From: Amblyomma americanum | Lineage: Eukaryota; Arthropoda; Arachnida; Ixodida; Ixodidae | Length of the DNA: 64,000 nt | Assembly (NCBI RefSeq): GCF_052857255.1 | Contig: NW_027526762.1 | Span: forward strand, 1-64,000 | Direction of reading: 5' to 3' | Shown here: one piece after another, positions 46,076 through 58,257 of the stretch | How positions within the stretch are numbered: the first letter of the stretch is position 1 | How the letters are laid out: each line of letters begins with the position of its first letter | Position numbers and translations under genes: made by a program | The notes under the pieces: generated by a model | Told to the model about the DNA's origin: nothing | What the model saw: the letters and a program-made list of their open reading frames with translations, nothing else | Databases searched by the model: none

Positions 46076-46890
46076 CGTACTCTCGGAACTATCGGGGTGT
46101 TAGTATCAGACCGGTGTCCTTGAGAAAACATACAGGCTTTTGTTCCAGGTGACGCTGAAGCTGTCACGCCAGGGAATAAGTACATGCACCAGGAGCAGGG
46201 TGCAGTGCTATCGGAGGCGTAAAGTAATTTTGCATAGTACGTGCTGCTGTAAAATTTCGGAAGCCGCGGACGGTGTTCCGTGGACCTCGCATAGGTCAAA
46301 ATTTCTAGCATAGTGGACTGCTACACAATCTGATGTTTGGAAGGAATTTCGGTAGCTATAGACGGAGTGTTCCGGTGTCCTCGCATACACTCTAAGCACA
46401 ACGGGAATAAAATAGGGCGAGGGTTTAGTCCCTTTGGGGGCTAACTGATTGCCGCAACCATTAGTACTTTTCCGGACTTCAAAGAGGAACTCTTGTTCCT
46501 TTCTGAAAGGCGTGCAACAATTACACCGCTTTCTGGAATCAGCTGTTTTAAAAAAATTCAAACGAAGCATGTTTTCCTGGGTATTATCAAACGTGGTTAG
46601 AATCTGACAGCACAGGTTATATATCACAACGTAATCGAAACGAAAATAAGTTTAGGAATATACGAATATTAGAAAACCCATAAAATTTGGATTGAAAACC
46701 AAGCGTGGATATGACAAGGCCATCGCAGCAGGTGGTCTGGGGCATGCAATAAAATCCTCATATACGAAGCGCCCAAATTGCTTGCGTTTATCGCTCGCAG
46801 TGTTCTCACATATTGCTGTTCTAAGCAAACCATATTGAGTTTGCTACAAGCCGAGGTAAGCCTTAATAAGCCGAGGTTAGCTGCTTTTGT
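46076..46890. other. No gene recognised
   Basis: Minus-strand ORFs at 46009-46311 and 46208-46627 have no recognised domain. 46310-46340 resembles 50105-50140 (gtggactgct..aatctgatgtt), suggesting an old interspersed repeat. Confidence 0.35.
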
Positions 46891-46898
46891 CGGAAGAA

Positions 46899-47150
46899 CC
46901 GCAGTGGTGGCCTAATGGTTGAGCATCCGCCTCGCATGCGGTAGGTGCGGGATTTGGTACCCAGTGTGGGGTTTGGTACCCAGTGCGGGGTTCGATCCCC
47001 AGTGATACTATGGGCAAAGGCTTTACCCTGGCCTGGTGCTCGGCTTATTCAGGGTCTTTCACCTCACCTTGAGCAAAACGAAATACCTTGTGCCAAGGCG
47101 CTCATACGCCGCAGATGCGCTTGCGCCATAAAAATTCACCGTCATCATCA
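46899..47150 (+). repeat. Second-family tRNA-derived SINE with imperfect target-site duplication
   Basis: tRNA-like head cgcagtggtggcctaatggt, a partly triplicated segment around the B box (ggttcgatccc at about 46990), body with cctggtgctcggcttattca and tail ttgcgccataaaaattcacc. Flanked by cttttgtcggaagaa (46884-46898) and cttttgccggaaaagaa (47151-47167). Unrelated in body to Ruka. Confidence 0.8.
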
Positions 47151-47267
47151 CTTTTGCCGGAAAAGAAGTGCCAAACCGTGTTTACTTTACGCCCGGTACT
47201 TCGCAACCACAAATCGTGTTTTTTTTTCGCGCATAAGGTGATCCTAATTGATTTGTAGCAACTTGCA

Positions 47268-47516
47268 GCTGCAATATATGATATATATAGATATAGATAA
47301 AGAGGAGGAGGGAAAGACATATACGGGAGCCCGTACCTCATTTTTTTTTTGCTACTTGAGGGCAGCGGCGATGATGAACTGACTGTTTGCCGCTGCAATA
47401 TATGATATATATAGATATAGATAAGGAGGAGGAGGGAAAGACATATACGGGAGCCCGTACTTCATTTTTTTTTTTGCTACTTGAGGGCAGCGGCGATGAT
47501 GAACTGACTGTTTGCC
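47268..47516. repeat. 124-bp tandem duplication
   Basis: 47268-47391 and 47392-47516 are nearly identical (gctgcaatatatgatatata to gaactgactgtttgcc). They differ by a couple of bases and the length of an internal T run. Contains a short TA-rich core. Confidence 0.92.
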
Positions 47517-47639
47517 ACTGCGGAATTCGACAACGAACAAATGGCAAAGAAATGATGTTCAGTAATCTTAACCCAAACGCTTACAATGACATTATACAAG
47601 TAATGAAGGTCATAGTATGTGTTTATGCACTTGCTCACC

Positions 47640-48597
47640 TGCCCAGGTCGCTTCGGCTCCACGAATCCTTTTTGTCAAGACGTCCACTGATCGCCTTCTC
47701 CTAGGAATGCATAACACGCTGAAAGAACTACTCGAAGCTGACCAAACAAGCTTAATAATGCGGTTATCAACGACCAAAGTTGGTAGACGAATCCTCGATG
47801 ACCTGCACATAGTGCTGCCACCCAGAACAGGAGACAGAGGGGACATTCCCAACGACTGGAGAAATAAACTACTACTTAAATCAATACCAAGAAACATGCA
47901 TCCCGAGCACAATCAAGGTAGGAGAGAAGTCACAGCTAGAGCGATAGAGAAGTATTACGGTTTCAAAAATGGCACGTAAAATGTAGACACGGCGGGCTCT
48001 ACGCAAGAGGGCATCTGCACCGTCGCGGTCATACACGAGCGAAAGCAGGTGGATGGACTCTCGATGAAAGCTAGTCAAGTTTCGTTAGCCGCGAAAGTTG
48101 GGAGCCCGCTGTTAGCCACTCCGACGCCACGCACATAGTTTCTGATTCTCAACACGCCTTTCGAAAATATATAAGAGGAAGAATAGCGCCGCTTGCCAGC
48201 AGAATTTTACCAAACGCTCAACATAGCTCAATGGAGGGAACAAAACAATTGGTATGGTTGCCAGGACACCAGTGAATAAAAGGGAACGAGGCTGCTTATG
48301 CAGCCGCCCGAGCGTCTCTCCCCCGGAGTTCCACTGAATTCCCAGACTCTGTCGGGACTCCTGAACCGAATCTGCTTACCCCATTTGCGGACATTACAGC
48401 ATATATGCGCCTCTGTAGGCAGACGTAGTTGGACCTGGAGTCCCAGAGGGTTCTGGTTCAAAGAGCGTGGGCAGCGGCTACCGCCATTGGTGTCCCGGAA
48501 TGAGGACTACCACCCAGGCAAGGGCGCGGCGAAACCCTTCACCCTTCTCTAAAACTCGCCCCAGTGCATCTAATAAAGATTTACCACCATCGCATGA
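47640..48597 (+). mobile_element. LINE remnant, end of RT to 3' end
   Basis: Plus strand, frameshifted: LGMHNTLKELLEADQTSLIM and MRLSTTKVGRRILDDLHIVL (post-RT region), PRNMHPEHNQGRRE, a degraded RNase H (NEAAYAAARAS near 48290) and AATAAAG at 48573. The terminal zinc finger is missing, so there is an internal deletion. Close in type to the 52487 LINE. Confidence 0.78.
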
Positions 48598-48641
48598 AAA
48601 AGAGTACACCCACTTCGGCATGGTGTTGGGATTCAGGTAGC

Positions 48642-48664
48642 AGCATCCCACTGCTGCCACCAGT
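48642..48664 (-). other. Candidate primer-binding site next to an LTR
   Basis: On the minus strand the LTR ends CGACA and is followed by actggtggcagcagtgggat, a typical tRNA primer-binding-site context of Gypsy-type elements. About 45 bases of internal sequence follow before the LINE remnant. Confidence 0.5.
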
Positions 48665-48956
48665 TGTCGTGATTCAGGTAGCGTGACTAGGCCGGAGAAG
48701 AGACGAGGACGATCGGAGGAAGAAAACTTGGAAAACTGTATACAAAGACTATTTATATAATGTACAAGTAAGGGCAACTGAGAGTGCCTCTCAGTAAACA
48801 GAGCTTCTTAGTAGTCGGGAGTCTCTCCCAGCAAAGGGTATCTCTCAAGGGGGGGGCTCTCTTCTGGTACCGAACCAGCAGCTCGTTAAATACTCTTCGT
48901 ATTCCCCAGATCCCTAGCTGGGGAATACAGTTCGAAGAATGATGTCCAATCACACA
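48665..48956 (-). mobile_element. LTR of an LTR retrotransposon (fragment)
   Basis: Begins tgtcgtgattc and ends tcacaca on the plus strand, so the minus strand has TG...CA ends. A TATA-like tatataaatag lies inside, about 85 bases from the LTR end next to the PBS. The outer boundary is the less certain end. No internal coding region or second LTR is seen. Confidence 0.5.
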
Positions 48957-49535
48957 ATGGCACTGATGGCACCACCCATGGTAGGGCGGTCCTGATGTTC
49001 TCTCGCAGTTCGGTCGAGGGAAAGGGAACAGGACCCGGTCACGTTGTCGTCCATGCGGCCTCCAAGTGGGCGCTCACGTGTGTCCGGAAGGCGCCGGCGG
49101 GACACAGGAATGCAGGCTGTCTCCCAGCAGGGCTTGAAAGATCTTGTACTGATGACCAGAACGCGGAACCTCTGTCAAAGGCGCGGCACTCGGGCAATTG
49201 TTCAACCCCAGCGTGACTGAAGAGGGAAACACTTATCTTGTACTTCGTAGTCTGATGACCGGAACGAATACGTGGGGACGGTATTATCGTTGCTGCACCC
49301 GATGACCTGGTCGAACACGTGGGGACGCTATTATCGCCGCTGCACCCAATGTTCCTGCAGCCATGTTTCTTCCAGAGTGCTCATTCACCTTCGCGGTGGT
49401 TTTCAGGGAATCCTCCCCCATGTCCAACTTCGCCGAACTCAACAGCAGGAAGGAAGCGCGAGCGCAACAATGGACAGCGGTGGCGATCTCGCTGGCCTGA
49501 AACATCCTGTGTTTCGAAACATTAATGAAAAAAAC
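48957..49535. other. No gene recognised; short 47-bp repeat
   Basis: cgtggggacg..attatcg at 49271 and 49318 forms a two-unit repeat of 47 bp. It may belong to the LTR element. No coding region supported. Confidence 0.4.
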
Positions 49536-49539
49536 ACGC

Positions 49540-49845
49540 GCCGCGGTGGCTGAGTGGTTAAGGCGCTCGCCTATACTGCACAATACTACCCGGGTCCGAA
49601 CCCGACCTCTGCGGCCGCGTTTCGATGGAGGCGAAACGAACAAGGCGCCCGTGTGCTGTGCGATGTCAGTGCCCGTTAAAGGTCCACAGGTGGTATAAAT
49701 TATTCCAAAGTCCTCCACTACGGCTCCTATTTCTTCCTTTATTCTTTCACTATTCCTCTATCTTTCCCCTTATACCGCGGTTCAGGTGTCTGCCGATATG
49801 TGAGACAGATAGTGCGCCATTTCCTTTTTTACAATTTAAAATTTG
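49540..49845 (+). repeat. Ruka-type SINE, near full length
   Basis: tRNA-like head gccgcggtggctgagtggtt with B-box region gggtccgaaccc, then gtgctgtgcgatgtcagtgc, attattcc, ccactacggc, the pyrimidine tract, gcggttcaggtgtc and atatgtgagacagata to the A/T-rich end. Confidence 0.9.
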
Positions 49846-49849
49846 TTTT

Positions 49850-50335
49850 TTCAAAATTCGACTGTTATTGCAAAAGAGGTCTAGAGCGATTTCCGTGTAC
49901 TACACTGCACTGCTGCGGTTCGTCACTTCGTTAGTCTTTTTCTCAGCAGTAAGTCCGCCGAGTCAGCGCACGGCACACATTCGTGGCAAGAGGCATACAA
50001 TGTGCAAGCTTAGGCACTAACGGCTGGTTTTCAGGACTAAAGTTGTCTTTGCTGACCCACCGCGCTGTTTTTTTCCCTTTAAAGTGCACCAAATGTCGAG
50101 CACATTGGACTGCTGGAGAATCCGATGTTGTGAAGTAAATAGTTACGGAACGTCCAGGCTAATCGGCGCTAGAAAATACCAGTCACGGCTATACGGGATG
50201 CGTGCGTGTCGAAGTCAAGTGTAATCGATGCCAAGAAGGAAACTGTATTGAGGGTCCATGTCACATCGCAGACAGCGTTGCGAGCGCCAGGAAATAGCAG
50301 CCACAAGGGACGCTCCGCTGCTTCGAGAGTACAAA
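49850..50335. other. No gene recognised
   Basis: Only short ORFs and a possible old repeat at 50098-50160. Confidence 0.35.
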
Positions 50336-50338
50336 ACC

Positions 50339-50640
50339 TGCCACAATCGCTCAGTGGTTAGGGCGCTAGGCAACTGAGTCAGAAAACCCGGCTTCGAACA
50401 AGACCGCGGCAGCCGCATTTCGGTGGGGGCGAAACGCAAAAGGCGCCCGTGTGCTGAACGACATCAGTGCACGTTAAAGGTCCTCAGGTGGCCGAAATTA
50501 TTCCAGAGCCCTCCACTACGGCACCTCTTTCTTCATTTCTCCTCGCAGTCCCTTCTTTGTCCCTTCCCTTACGGCGTGGTTCAGGTGTCCACCCAGGTGA
50601 GGCTGTTACATTGCCATTTCGGTTCCTCAAAATCCTGTAA
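50339..50640 (+). repeat. Ruka-type SINE, near full length, diverged
   Basis: Head tcgctcagtggttagggcgc, B-box region ggcttcgaacaa, gtgctgaacgacatcagtgc, attattccagagccctccac, cttcccttacggcgtggttc, ending near 50640. Confidence 0.9.
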
Positions 50641-50644
50641 TTTT

Positions 50645-51675
50645 TGAAAGAATAGATAGCGTGTCACCTCCGATGTGTTGCCCGCGCCTCCTTTCTCAGC
50701 TTCATCTTCGTGGTCAATAGCTGCGACGCAAGCAGTGAGCAGGCAATCACTGAATCACGACGCTGTGATGCAGCTAATTGGCTTTCAACCGCTCAGTGGT
50801 CCTGAAGCAGCCATATTCCTATCGAAAATCTTTTATATGTGTGCTATAGATGCCTATAGTCCATACGAGATTATCGAATACGTGTGAAACTTGCTAGTTA
50901 CTTGGTTGCCTGGGTGTTCGCCTACTTGCCGCATCGCTATCAGTGCGTGCACGTTAATGGCTTCAAATCTGAATATCTTCCAGTAACTGTGGAGTCCTGC
51001 AAGGTAATGTTCTTGGGCCGCTCCTCTTTCTATTGTTTAGTAAATTCGTTGTTAATGTCGCCCATGAACGTGTCAAAAGTCGTCTCTTTGCTGACGAATC
51101 CGTTAAGTTCAATGAATCATAGAATCCGAAGTAAAACACTCTCTTAACATCGAACTGAATAATATCCTCGAATGGTGCCAGGAATGGGGCATGCTGCTTA
51201 ACTCAGATCTGTTTTACTTCGGATAAGGACGATCAAAATTCCCAAGGATGCTTCCGCACAGATTAAACTTCTTGCATATACAGAACTTATCCGGCCTAAG
51301 CTGGAATATGATAGCAATGTGTGGAAACTCCATACGATGTGCAAAATAAATGCCCTCTAGAAAGTCAGAGACGCGAAGTGCGTTCCATATATTTCAACTA
51401 CGGTCGCATATATTCCGTATCCTAACTAGTGGCACCTAATGGTATTCACACTTCCTAACGAAAGAAAGTTCTTACTACTAAAACTTTAATTCCTCCTACT
51501 TAATCACAAACAGGCACTTGATCCTAGCGTGTGTGTGTGTGTTATTTTTGTGCGTTTCTTGAGTGGCGGTTATATTCATTCTCAAGTCATTAAAGTGTAT
51601 GACAAGTTTCCGTCCGGTGTTGCATATGAGTCGGTGTGCCTTGTACAGTTGCCAGTTACATTTTTCAAGCTTTAT
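50645..51675. other. No gene recognised
   Basis: An ORF at 50884-51147 has no recognisable domain (it may be a decayed RT: VNGFKSEYLPVTVES is faintly LINE-like). Nothing else supported. Confidence 0.35.
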
Positions 51676-51679
51676 ATAT

Positions 51680-51830
51680 TATATATACAGGCTGTTTTTG
51701 TAACTTGAACCAAGGATTAAAAAAAAAAGTCGCGCACCAGAGCTGGGCGACACCAAATACATATTGTTTCCCGTCGTGTGGCGCTCCTCATAATATTTTT
51801 AAATTCCACTTAATTGGTCGATTACTTTAC
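51680..51830 (+). repeat. Interspersed repeat (copy A)
   Basis: Starts tacaggctgtttttgtaac, contains agagctgggcgacacc and acatattgtttcccg, then ggcgctcctcataatat. About 70 percent like the reverse complement of 58258-58396. Family unknown; possibly a small DNA transposon or MITE. Confidence 0.6.
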
Positions 51831-51968
51831 AATAAATATTCAAAACATCATATTCACATTACGGTTAGTTGCGTTTGGTTACATTGCAGAGGGGGTTACG
51901 AAACGATCCAGTTTTTGTAGTAGCATATCTTATACGTAGTCCTTTTTTCGAGCATTCGAAGAGAGCCC

Positions 51969-51971
<3 letters not shown>

Positions 51972-52047
<76 letters not shown>
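51972..52047. repeat. (AT)n microsatellite
   Basis: About 76 bases of uninterrupted TA repeat. Poly-Tyr/Ile ORFs across it are artefacts. Confidence 0.97.
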
Positions 52048-52049
<2 letters not shown>

Positions 52050-52486
52050 ACATGATTGTGCTCTTGTGCTCTTGTGCTACCCTATTGTAGCGCTTCCAAA
52101 CACGTCATGAGTGAACAAAGCATGCGTGCTCAGCGTCTCGAATCGATCGGCCGAAGACGCTCTCAGAATAGTCTTGAAAGTGCGTCAGCAAATACTCCCT
52201 GAAGAGGGAGAGCACGCGCCATGGTCTGCGATAAGTGATAAGCAGACCATCGACAGCCAGTTCGGACGGAGCTTCTATTGGACCATCTCATAGACAAAGC
52301 AAAAAAAGGAAGCTAAAGCAGTGGATTCACGTATTTCAAGCTAACCTCCGTTTTATTATGTTTGTCACATTGCAGCCCTTCGAAATGAGCGGCGGCCGCT
52401 CACTTGGGCACGTTCAGCGTGCACGTTTCGTTCGTACAAAACACGGTTGGGTGCGCTGGAGTGTGGTAGCGCATGAGTGATGGCAA
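52048..52486. other. No gene recognised
   Basis: Short ORFs with no recognisable domain between a microsatellite and a LINE tail. Confidence 0.35.
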
Positions 52487-52599
52487 GAATGAATGAATGA
52501 ATGAATGAATGAATTAAATTTATGTCCGTCATCATGGGGCCTCACGGTCGGGGCGCAGCAATTGTGAGTGGGTGCCTCCCAGCAGGCTCTGGGCACCGG

Positions 52600-55500
52600 A
52601 GACGGCGGAGAGAGTCTTGTAGTAAGCTGTCTCCGCCTGACGGACGATGAATCTTTGCTGATCCGGGTCGTGGCTCCGGATCAGCTCTTCGCAGGTGGCA
52701 AGGTTTGGGATGCTTTGTTATTTAGCCCCAGGAGAATCCGGACACTTCCAAATTAAGTGATTTTGCGAAGTAATTCTGTGGCAGCTACTGCAGAGCTGCC
52801 AAAAAAAAAATCTTGACCTGAAGCCTCCTCCAGGCCCTGCACTCCTTTGGAGTGAGTGACCTATCTTGAAGTGGGAGTGTTCTCTTATCCAGTCTAGGTG
52901 TTTCGGTTATTTCTTTATAGGTTATGGGAGGGTCTTTATTCCCACTCAGGGGCACTTCCAGAGCAGCTCGGATGTGTAATTCTCGAGCGAAGCTGTGAGC
53001 AGCCTTATTCCCCGGAATGCCCTCATGAGCAGGAGCTGATATGAGGGAGACCTCTCTGCTTGAGGTGTATCTTAGTAATCTGGCGGCTTGACTGGACATC
53101 ACCCCCTTACATAACTTGTGAACAGCTGCCTTACTCTCAGATAAGATGATCTTCGCTTTGGTACTAACGCACGTTAGGGCAATAGCAGCCTCCTCAGCCA
53201 CTAACGCATTCAGTGTTAATCGATGCTACAGTCACTTTCTCCCCATTCCCAGCAACGGCGGCAATGACGGAGGCGCCATCGGACCCATAGGCTGCGTCGC
53301 AGAAGGCTGTGTTACCCGGCGTCTCCCGGGCGAGGTTGTTCATTATTGTTCGAGCTCTATGTCTTCTCCTTTCTTTATCATGCTCCGGGTGCATGTTCTT
53401 AGGTATATTGGCAATTTTGAGATGCTTTCGTGTGTCTAAGGGGATTAGCTCTACAGTATACGGGGGTTTCCTCTCGCTCTCGCCTAGCTCATTGAGGATC
53501 TGCCTGTCTGCTATTGAGGAGCTAAGCCTCCAAATTTGCGCTTCTCTTGCTGCCCTGGAGATCTCCGCACAGGTATTGTGGACTACCATACTAAGTAGTT
53601 TCTCCGTTGAGGAGTTAGGTGTGATGCCGAGAGCTCTTTTGTATGCATTTCGTATTAACCTGTCTATTTTCTCCTCCTCATGCTGACTACGATTCAGAAA
53701 TGAAGTCGCGTATGCAATCCTACTCACTATGAATGCTTGTACTAATCTCAGGAGACAGTGCTCTCGCAGGCCTTCGTTTCTGAGGGAGATCCGCCTAAAT
53801 ATACCTATAACTTGGGCGACATAGGTGCTAAGCTTCTTGATAGTGGTTGTGGTACGTCCGTTCTTCTGGAGAAAGTATCCTAGGACTCTAATAGTGTCAA
53901 CCTAGGTATTAACCTACCCCCAACTACAACCTCTAACGGGCCGTATAGGTGAGGGAACCGAGTCTCTTTCTACATCTGGTCTTTGGTATTAATCGAGATC
54001 TCAGATTTTTGAGGGAAGAAGGAAAGCCTTCTTTCCGGAGCATAGTTTTCAACTTCCTCTGCCGCTGCCTGCAGTCGGTATGAAATGTCAGCGTTTGTTC
54101 CCCCTGTTGTCCAAATGGTTAAATCATCGGCATAAATGCTATACTTCAACCCCTCAATTTTATTTAGCCTGTGGGACAGTGCTCTCATGTAAAAATTGAA
54201 TACCATTGGAGATAGGACTGAACCTTGAGGGGTCTCCTAATTGCCGAGCCCAATCTGTTTTGAGGAGAACCCTACAAAGCTTATAGTGGTCTTTCAATTG
54301 CTTAGGAATATTTTGACATAAAAAAGCATTTGATGCCTACTCCGACCTTACTGAGGCCTTCAAGGACCGCTCTATGCTCCACATTATCGAAGGCTTTTGT
54401 AAAATCCAGCCCCAAGATTGCCCTGCCCCCTTTAGTTCCGTCGAGATCATCAACTGTATAATGTTTAAGCCTTAACATAAAGTCCTGTGCTTTCATACGT
54501 AGTCTATAACCTACCATTTCAACAGGTCAGAGTCCCTCGCTCTCCATGTAACGCGAGACTCTTGTCTTCACCTCCGTTTCCATGATCTTGCCCAAGCAAG
54601 ACGTCAGAGAGATGGGTCGCATGTTGCCCAGATCAAGACTTTTGCCTGGCTTAGGGATACGTACGAATTTAGAAACTTCCCATTCCTCCGGTAAGTCAAG
54701 CCCGTCCCAAATCTTGTTCATTGTCTCAGTTAGAAAAGAGATAGAATTATCATCCAAGTTCTTCAGAGTGGTGTTGGTGACCCAGTCAGGACCTCAAGCC
54801 GATTTCTTTTTGAGGTCCTGCAACATTGCCCACACCTCTGCAACCTCGAACGAAAAATCAATGCTTCTATTTTCCCCGCCTTCATATTCCGGTAGTGGAG
54901 AGCCTGTGTTCATCAACATAGGCTTTGCGAAACTTATCTAGCAGGTCCTCATTACTCCCTTTAAAGTTATGCTTGATTTTGGTTTGATTTAGCCTGGTCT
55001 CCCTCTTGGATTTGGTTGGATTAATCATATGCCTGAGAATGGCCCAGGTTTTGGATAGACTCATAAAATATCCAAGTTCATCACACAACTTCATTCAGTT
55101 CCTTTCGCACAGATCAGGGCAATGCTTTTCTATGCTCTTGGTTAGTCTCGCTATTTCTCTCCTAGTATTGCGATTCATCGTTGGCTTTTCAGTTCCATTT
55201 CCAGATCCGCTTTCTTTCTGAGGAGATTGGCTAGTGTACTGTCCAGTCGGGGTACCGCTAGGGCGTCTTGAATAGTATCTGTTGCTTCCCTTAGGTCTTT
55301 ATTAAGTGCTCTCTGCCATGCCTTGAGAGTAGGCCAAGCTTTAACTTCCAGGGATTGCCTCAGTTCTCAGAATTTATCCCAGTCAGTGATTTTTCTGCTA
55401 ATTTTGGGAGCCCTTCGGTTGAAGACAATGGTGACCTCCAGCACATAATGATCACTACCGAAGTTCTCTCCAGTGTTCCTTTATTCCACATTGCCACATC

Positions 55501-56137
55501 TATGTGCTAGAGTAAGACCTGGTGACGTGTCATTATTGATGCGGTTCCCAGATCTAGTGGGAGCCGTCGGGTCCATTAAGATAGACATCTCATTGATTAG
55601 GATGGCCTCTAGGAGTCTTTTTCCTTTGGTGCAGGGAGTGTTAGAGCCCCATTCCGGATACCTTGCATTAAAATCCCCGCAAATGAGGAGCTTGCTATTT
55701 CCCGCAGTTTCAAGTGCCTTTTTTAAGAGGGGGGGTGAAGGATACCTCCCTCTGCCTAGGGGAGCTATAAATGTTAAGTACAAAAAGGTACTCCTTTCCT
55801 GGTTGCCAGAGTGGATTTCAGTTAGAACCGCCTGTATCTCCCTGTCCATAGGATGTTGCGTGACAGCAGTATTATGCTCGACCAGAGTGGCAACTCTGGC
55901 TTTCGCCCCTTTGGAACTCGGGAAGCGTCTGTAGCCTTTGAGACCAGCCTTTTGCGTGTGGGTCTCCTGGAGAGCAATCAGTAATGGGGGAGCTGCATGT
56001 GAAGTAAGGATTTGTTGCAAGACCCTACTCTTGCCCGGGTATCCCCGACAGTTCCACTGCCAGACGACGCAGCCGGCAGCTTTCCCGCTCTTATTTTCGT
56101 TCGGCATTGTGTCTGCCCCTAGCTGCTCCAATGACAC
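52600..56137 (-). pseudogene. Decayed LINE ORF2 (endonuclease-RT-RNase H)
   Basis: Open pieces include the endonuclease (VVWQWNCRGYPGKSRVLQQI, LLICGDFNARYPEWGS) at 55481-56137. RT pieces: VRIPKPGKSLDLGNMRPISL at 54527-54757, LGLDFTKAFDNVEH at 54302-54517, and IYADDLTIW around 54115-54140. Then SSTEKLLSMVVHNTCAE and PKNMHPEHDKERRR at 53194-53727, and RNase H (AEEAAIAL, ILSESKAAVHKL, SAPAHEGIPGNKAAHSFARE) at 52785-53201. At least five frame breaks, so it cannot be translated whole. Confidence 0.85.
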
Positions 56138-56169
56138 CCTCCTCGTGAAGCGTGCGCATGAGCCAGCCT

Positions 56170-57841
56170 AGGCTTCCCTTAATACTTTGTATTTTAGTTT
56201 GCAAGTTTTCTTGCCTTTATCCATTCTTATCTTCCGATTCCTCCAGGGCCCTAAAGTCTGCCCCGAGCCTGTCCGAGTCTGCTCAGCCTATCATTTTAGC
56301 GTTCCTCTTACTAGGAGGGATTCGCTCTCTGCTCTCCTCTTCTTCACTTGCCGACGGGAGGGGTCCCCTTAAGATTAGCCCTTCTAAATGCTTAACCCCC
56401 AGCCTTAGCTCTGTATTCTTCTTTTTAATCTTTTCTAGTTTCATGACTAGCATATGATTTTCCCTGGTCAATTGACCTGGTTTTTCCTCTAGGCTTTGCT
56501 CTGCCACCTGGGAGAGCTTACCGTCATGCTTGGTTGTCTATGCTGCATTCCTCAGTCCCCAGGGGTCGTCCGAGTCTCTACTCGCTGCGCCTTGCCCAAC
56601 GTTTGTCCTCGAAGGGGTCTTGCGTAGCCTAGGCTTGTGCTTAGGCTTGTCTTGGGAGTCTGTATGAGTCTTTCTCGGGATAGCAATCTTTACGACCGTG
56701 TTTCCTCTAGCGGCCGATTGCCATCGGCTTCTCGAGCGTGATTGGGATCCTCCCCCAGTTGCTCTCAGGCTTTGAAACCTATTATGTAGGGGGATATGTC
56801 ATGCTTTGGGTAGGCTTTTTTGCTCTCGTAACTTCTCCCATTGCTTGCGTCGCACAAGGTACGGAGTCCTGTAGATGTTTGGTCAATGCTTGTCCCAGGC
56901 ACAGTGCGCCTCTAGGAGTGCATTTGTGATTGCTCAGAGGATTAACCATGCCACATCCGCTGCATTTGCGTGTGTTCGGGCTCGGGCACACATCCGCCCT
57001 ATGCCCGAAACGTCCGCAGGTTGTGCACGCTTCATATTTTTTCTGAAGAGGCAGCACTTCAACGGAGTTAACTTGAAGTTTACAGTCGACGGCACTTTCT
57101 CCTCCACAAAATTCAGAATTCTTCCAGAATCTTCTCCAAGCCTCCTGGCTGTTGAAATAGTCGAGCTACCTGAGCAATTTATTCTGAGCACTTCAGAATC
57201 CGTTATACCGACGGAGATACCATGAATTACGCTTCGGACGAAGGTCTCCGGAGTGGCCAGGTACGATAGCGTCTTAGCCTCTCTTCCCGTATACTTGAGA
57301 ACCTGTATGGACTGATGTCTTCTCGCTCTCTCTTCACTTTCGGTGGCTACCATAATGGTATGATTCTTGTAATTGACTGTTATTTGGTCACCACGCATTG
57401 ATCGGCTGTCAGGCCAGCGGCGGCTGCTGCAACATCCGTGAGCTCGGCGAACCAAAATCCCTGAGTGATTTTATCGATGCCGCCCTGAGGACGGATTACT
57501 ACTTTGGCCCTTCCTTTTGGTGTAGGTTGAGTATTTTGGGACGAGGTGCGAGCTTCTCTGAGTATTTTCTTAACCAGCAGTTCCGCTGCTCGCTCTTCGC
57601 TAGCTTTCTTTTGTCTCTCAGCTTCTTGCTCAGAAACGTACTTGCGTTCAAGTTTTATCTTCCATTCTTCTCCCTCCGGAGCGTGCAAGCCTTCCTCGTT
57701 ATCAATATTCTCTTCACTTACTTGCATTTGGGTGCTGAGATCCACTCCATTCTCCGGAGCAGACGCCATGTCTGCGCCCGAACGCCGATTTCCCGGAGCG
57801 GACGCCCTGTCGGCGCCCCAACACCGAACGCAACCACGCAC
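56170..57841 (-). pseudogene. Decayed LINE ORF1 (gag-like, zinc knuckles)
   Basis: ORF1 pieces in shifting frames: KGRAKVVIRPQGGIDK at 57380-57841 (compare VFRPQGTVDL in the intact ORF1), a middle domain at 56934-57455, knuckles CTTCGRFGHRADVC and CSGCGMVNP at 56782-57057, and a Lys/Glu-rich coiled-coil-like tail at 56283-56507. At least two frame breaks. Confidence 0.8.
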
Positions 57842-57880
57842 ACTGTGGCTGCTTGCGGGACCGACAGACAGAAGATCATA

Positions 57881-58250
57881 AATGAATCTTGAAAGTCACT
57901 AATAATAAGTCACAAAAGTCTTGATGCAGTCCTGTTCGCGTATTCCCTCGGATCCTCACAACCAACTTTCAGCACATAAAACCCTCTTGGTGCACAGATG
58001 GAAGCGGATTTCGCCGGAGTCCGACGCAAAAACGTCCGCTCCCGTCGGCGGCCATCGCAGAATCCGTAGCGCATTGCGCACTCACGTATTTTTTTTTTTT
58101 GCATATTTCGCGGGCTCTCTTTCGCGGGCCTTGAAAAAAGGTCCATGCAGGAGATACGTTGCCGCAAAAAAGTGCATCGGTTCTTTCTTACCCCCTCTAC
58201 AACTAAAGGGAATGCACGTGACCATAATTTCATAATAAAGTTTGCATAAT
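57881..58250. other. Probable 5' leader of the decayed LINE, or spacer
   Basis: Open frames on both strands, no domain. Position and composition would suit the LINE's 5' UTR. Confidence 0.3.
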
Positions 58251-58257
58251 TAATTTA

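Larger units (their letters stand above)
52487..57880 (-). mobile_element. Long decayed LINE of the same group as the 9811 element
   Basis: Minus-strand element with (TTCA)n tail at 52488-52513. Working upstream: zinc-finger region; RNase H at 52785-53201; RT pieces between 53970 and 54757; endonuclease at 55481-56137; and an ORF1 with CCHC knuckles at 56782-57841. Order and domains match the intact LINE, but it has many frameshifts and stops. The 5' end is uncertain and may extend to about 58230. Confidence 0.88.

Noticed and set aside
51865..52090. Poly-Tyr/Ile ORFs
   Set aside because: Translation of the (AT)n microsatellite.
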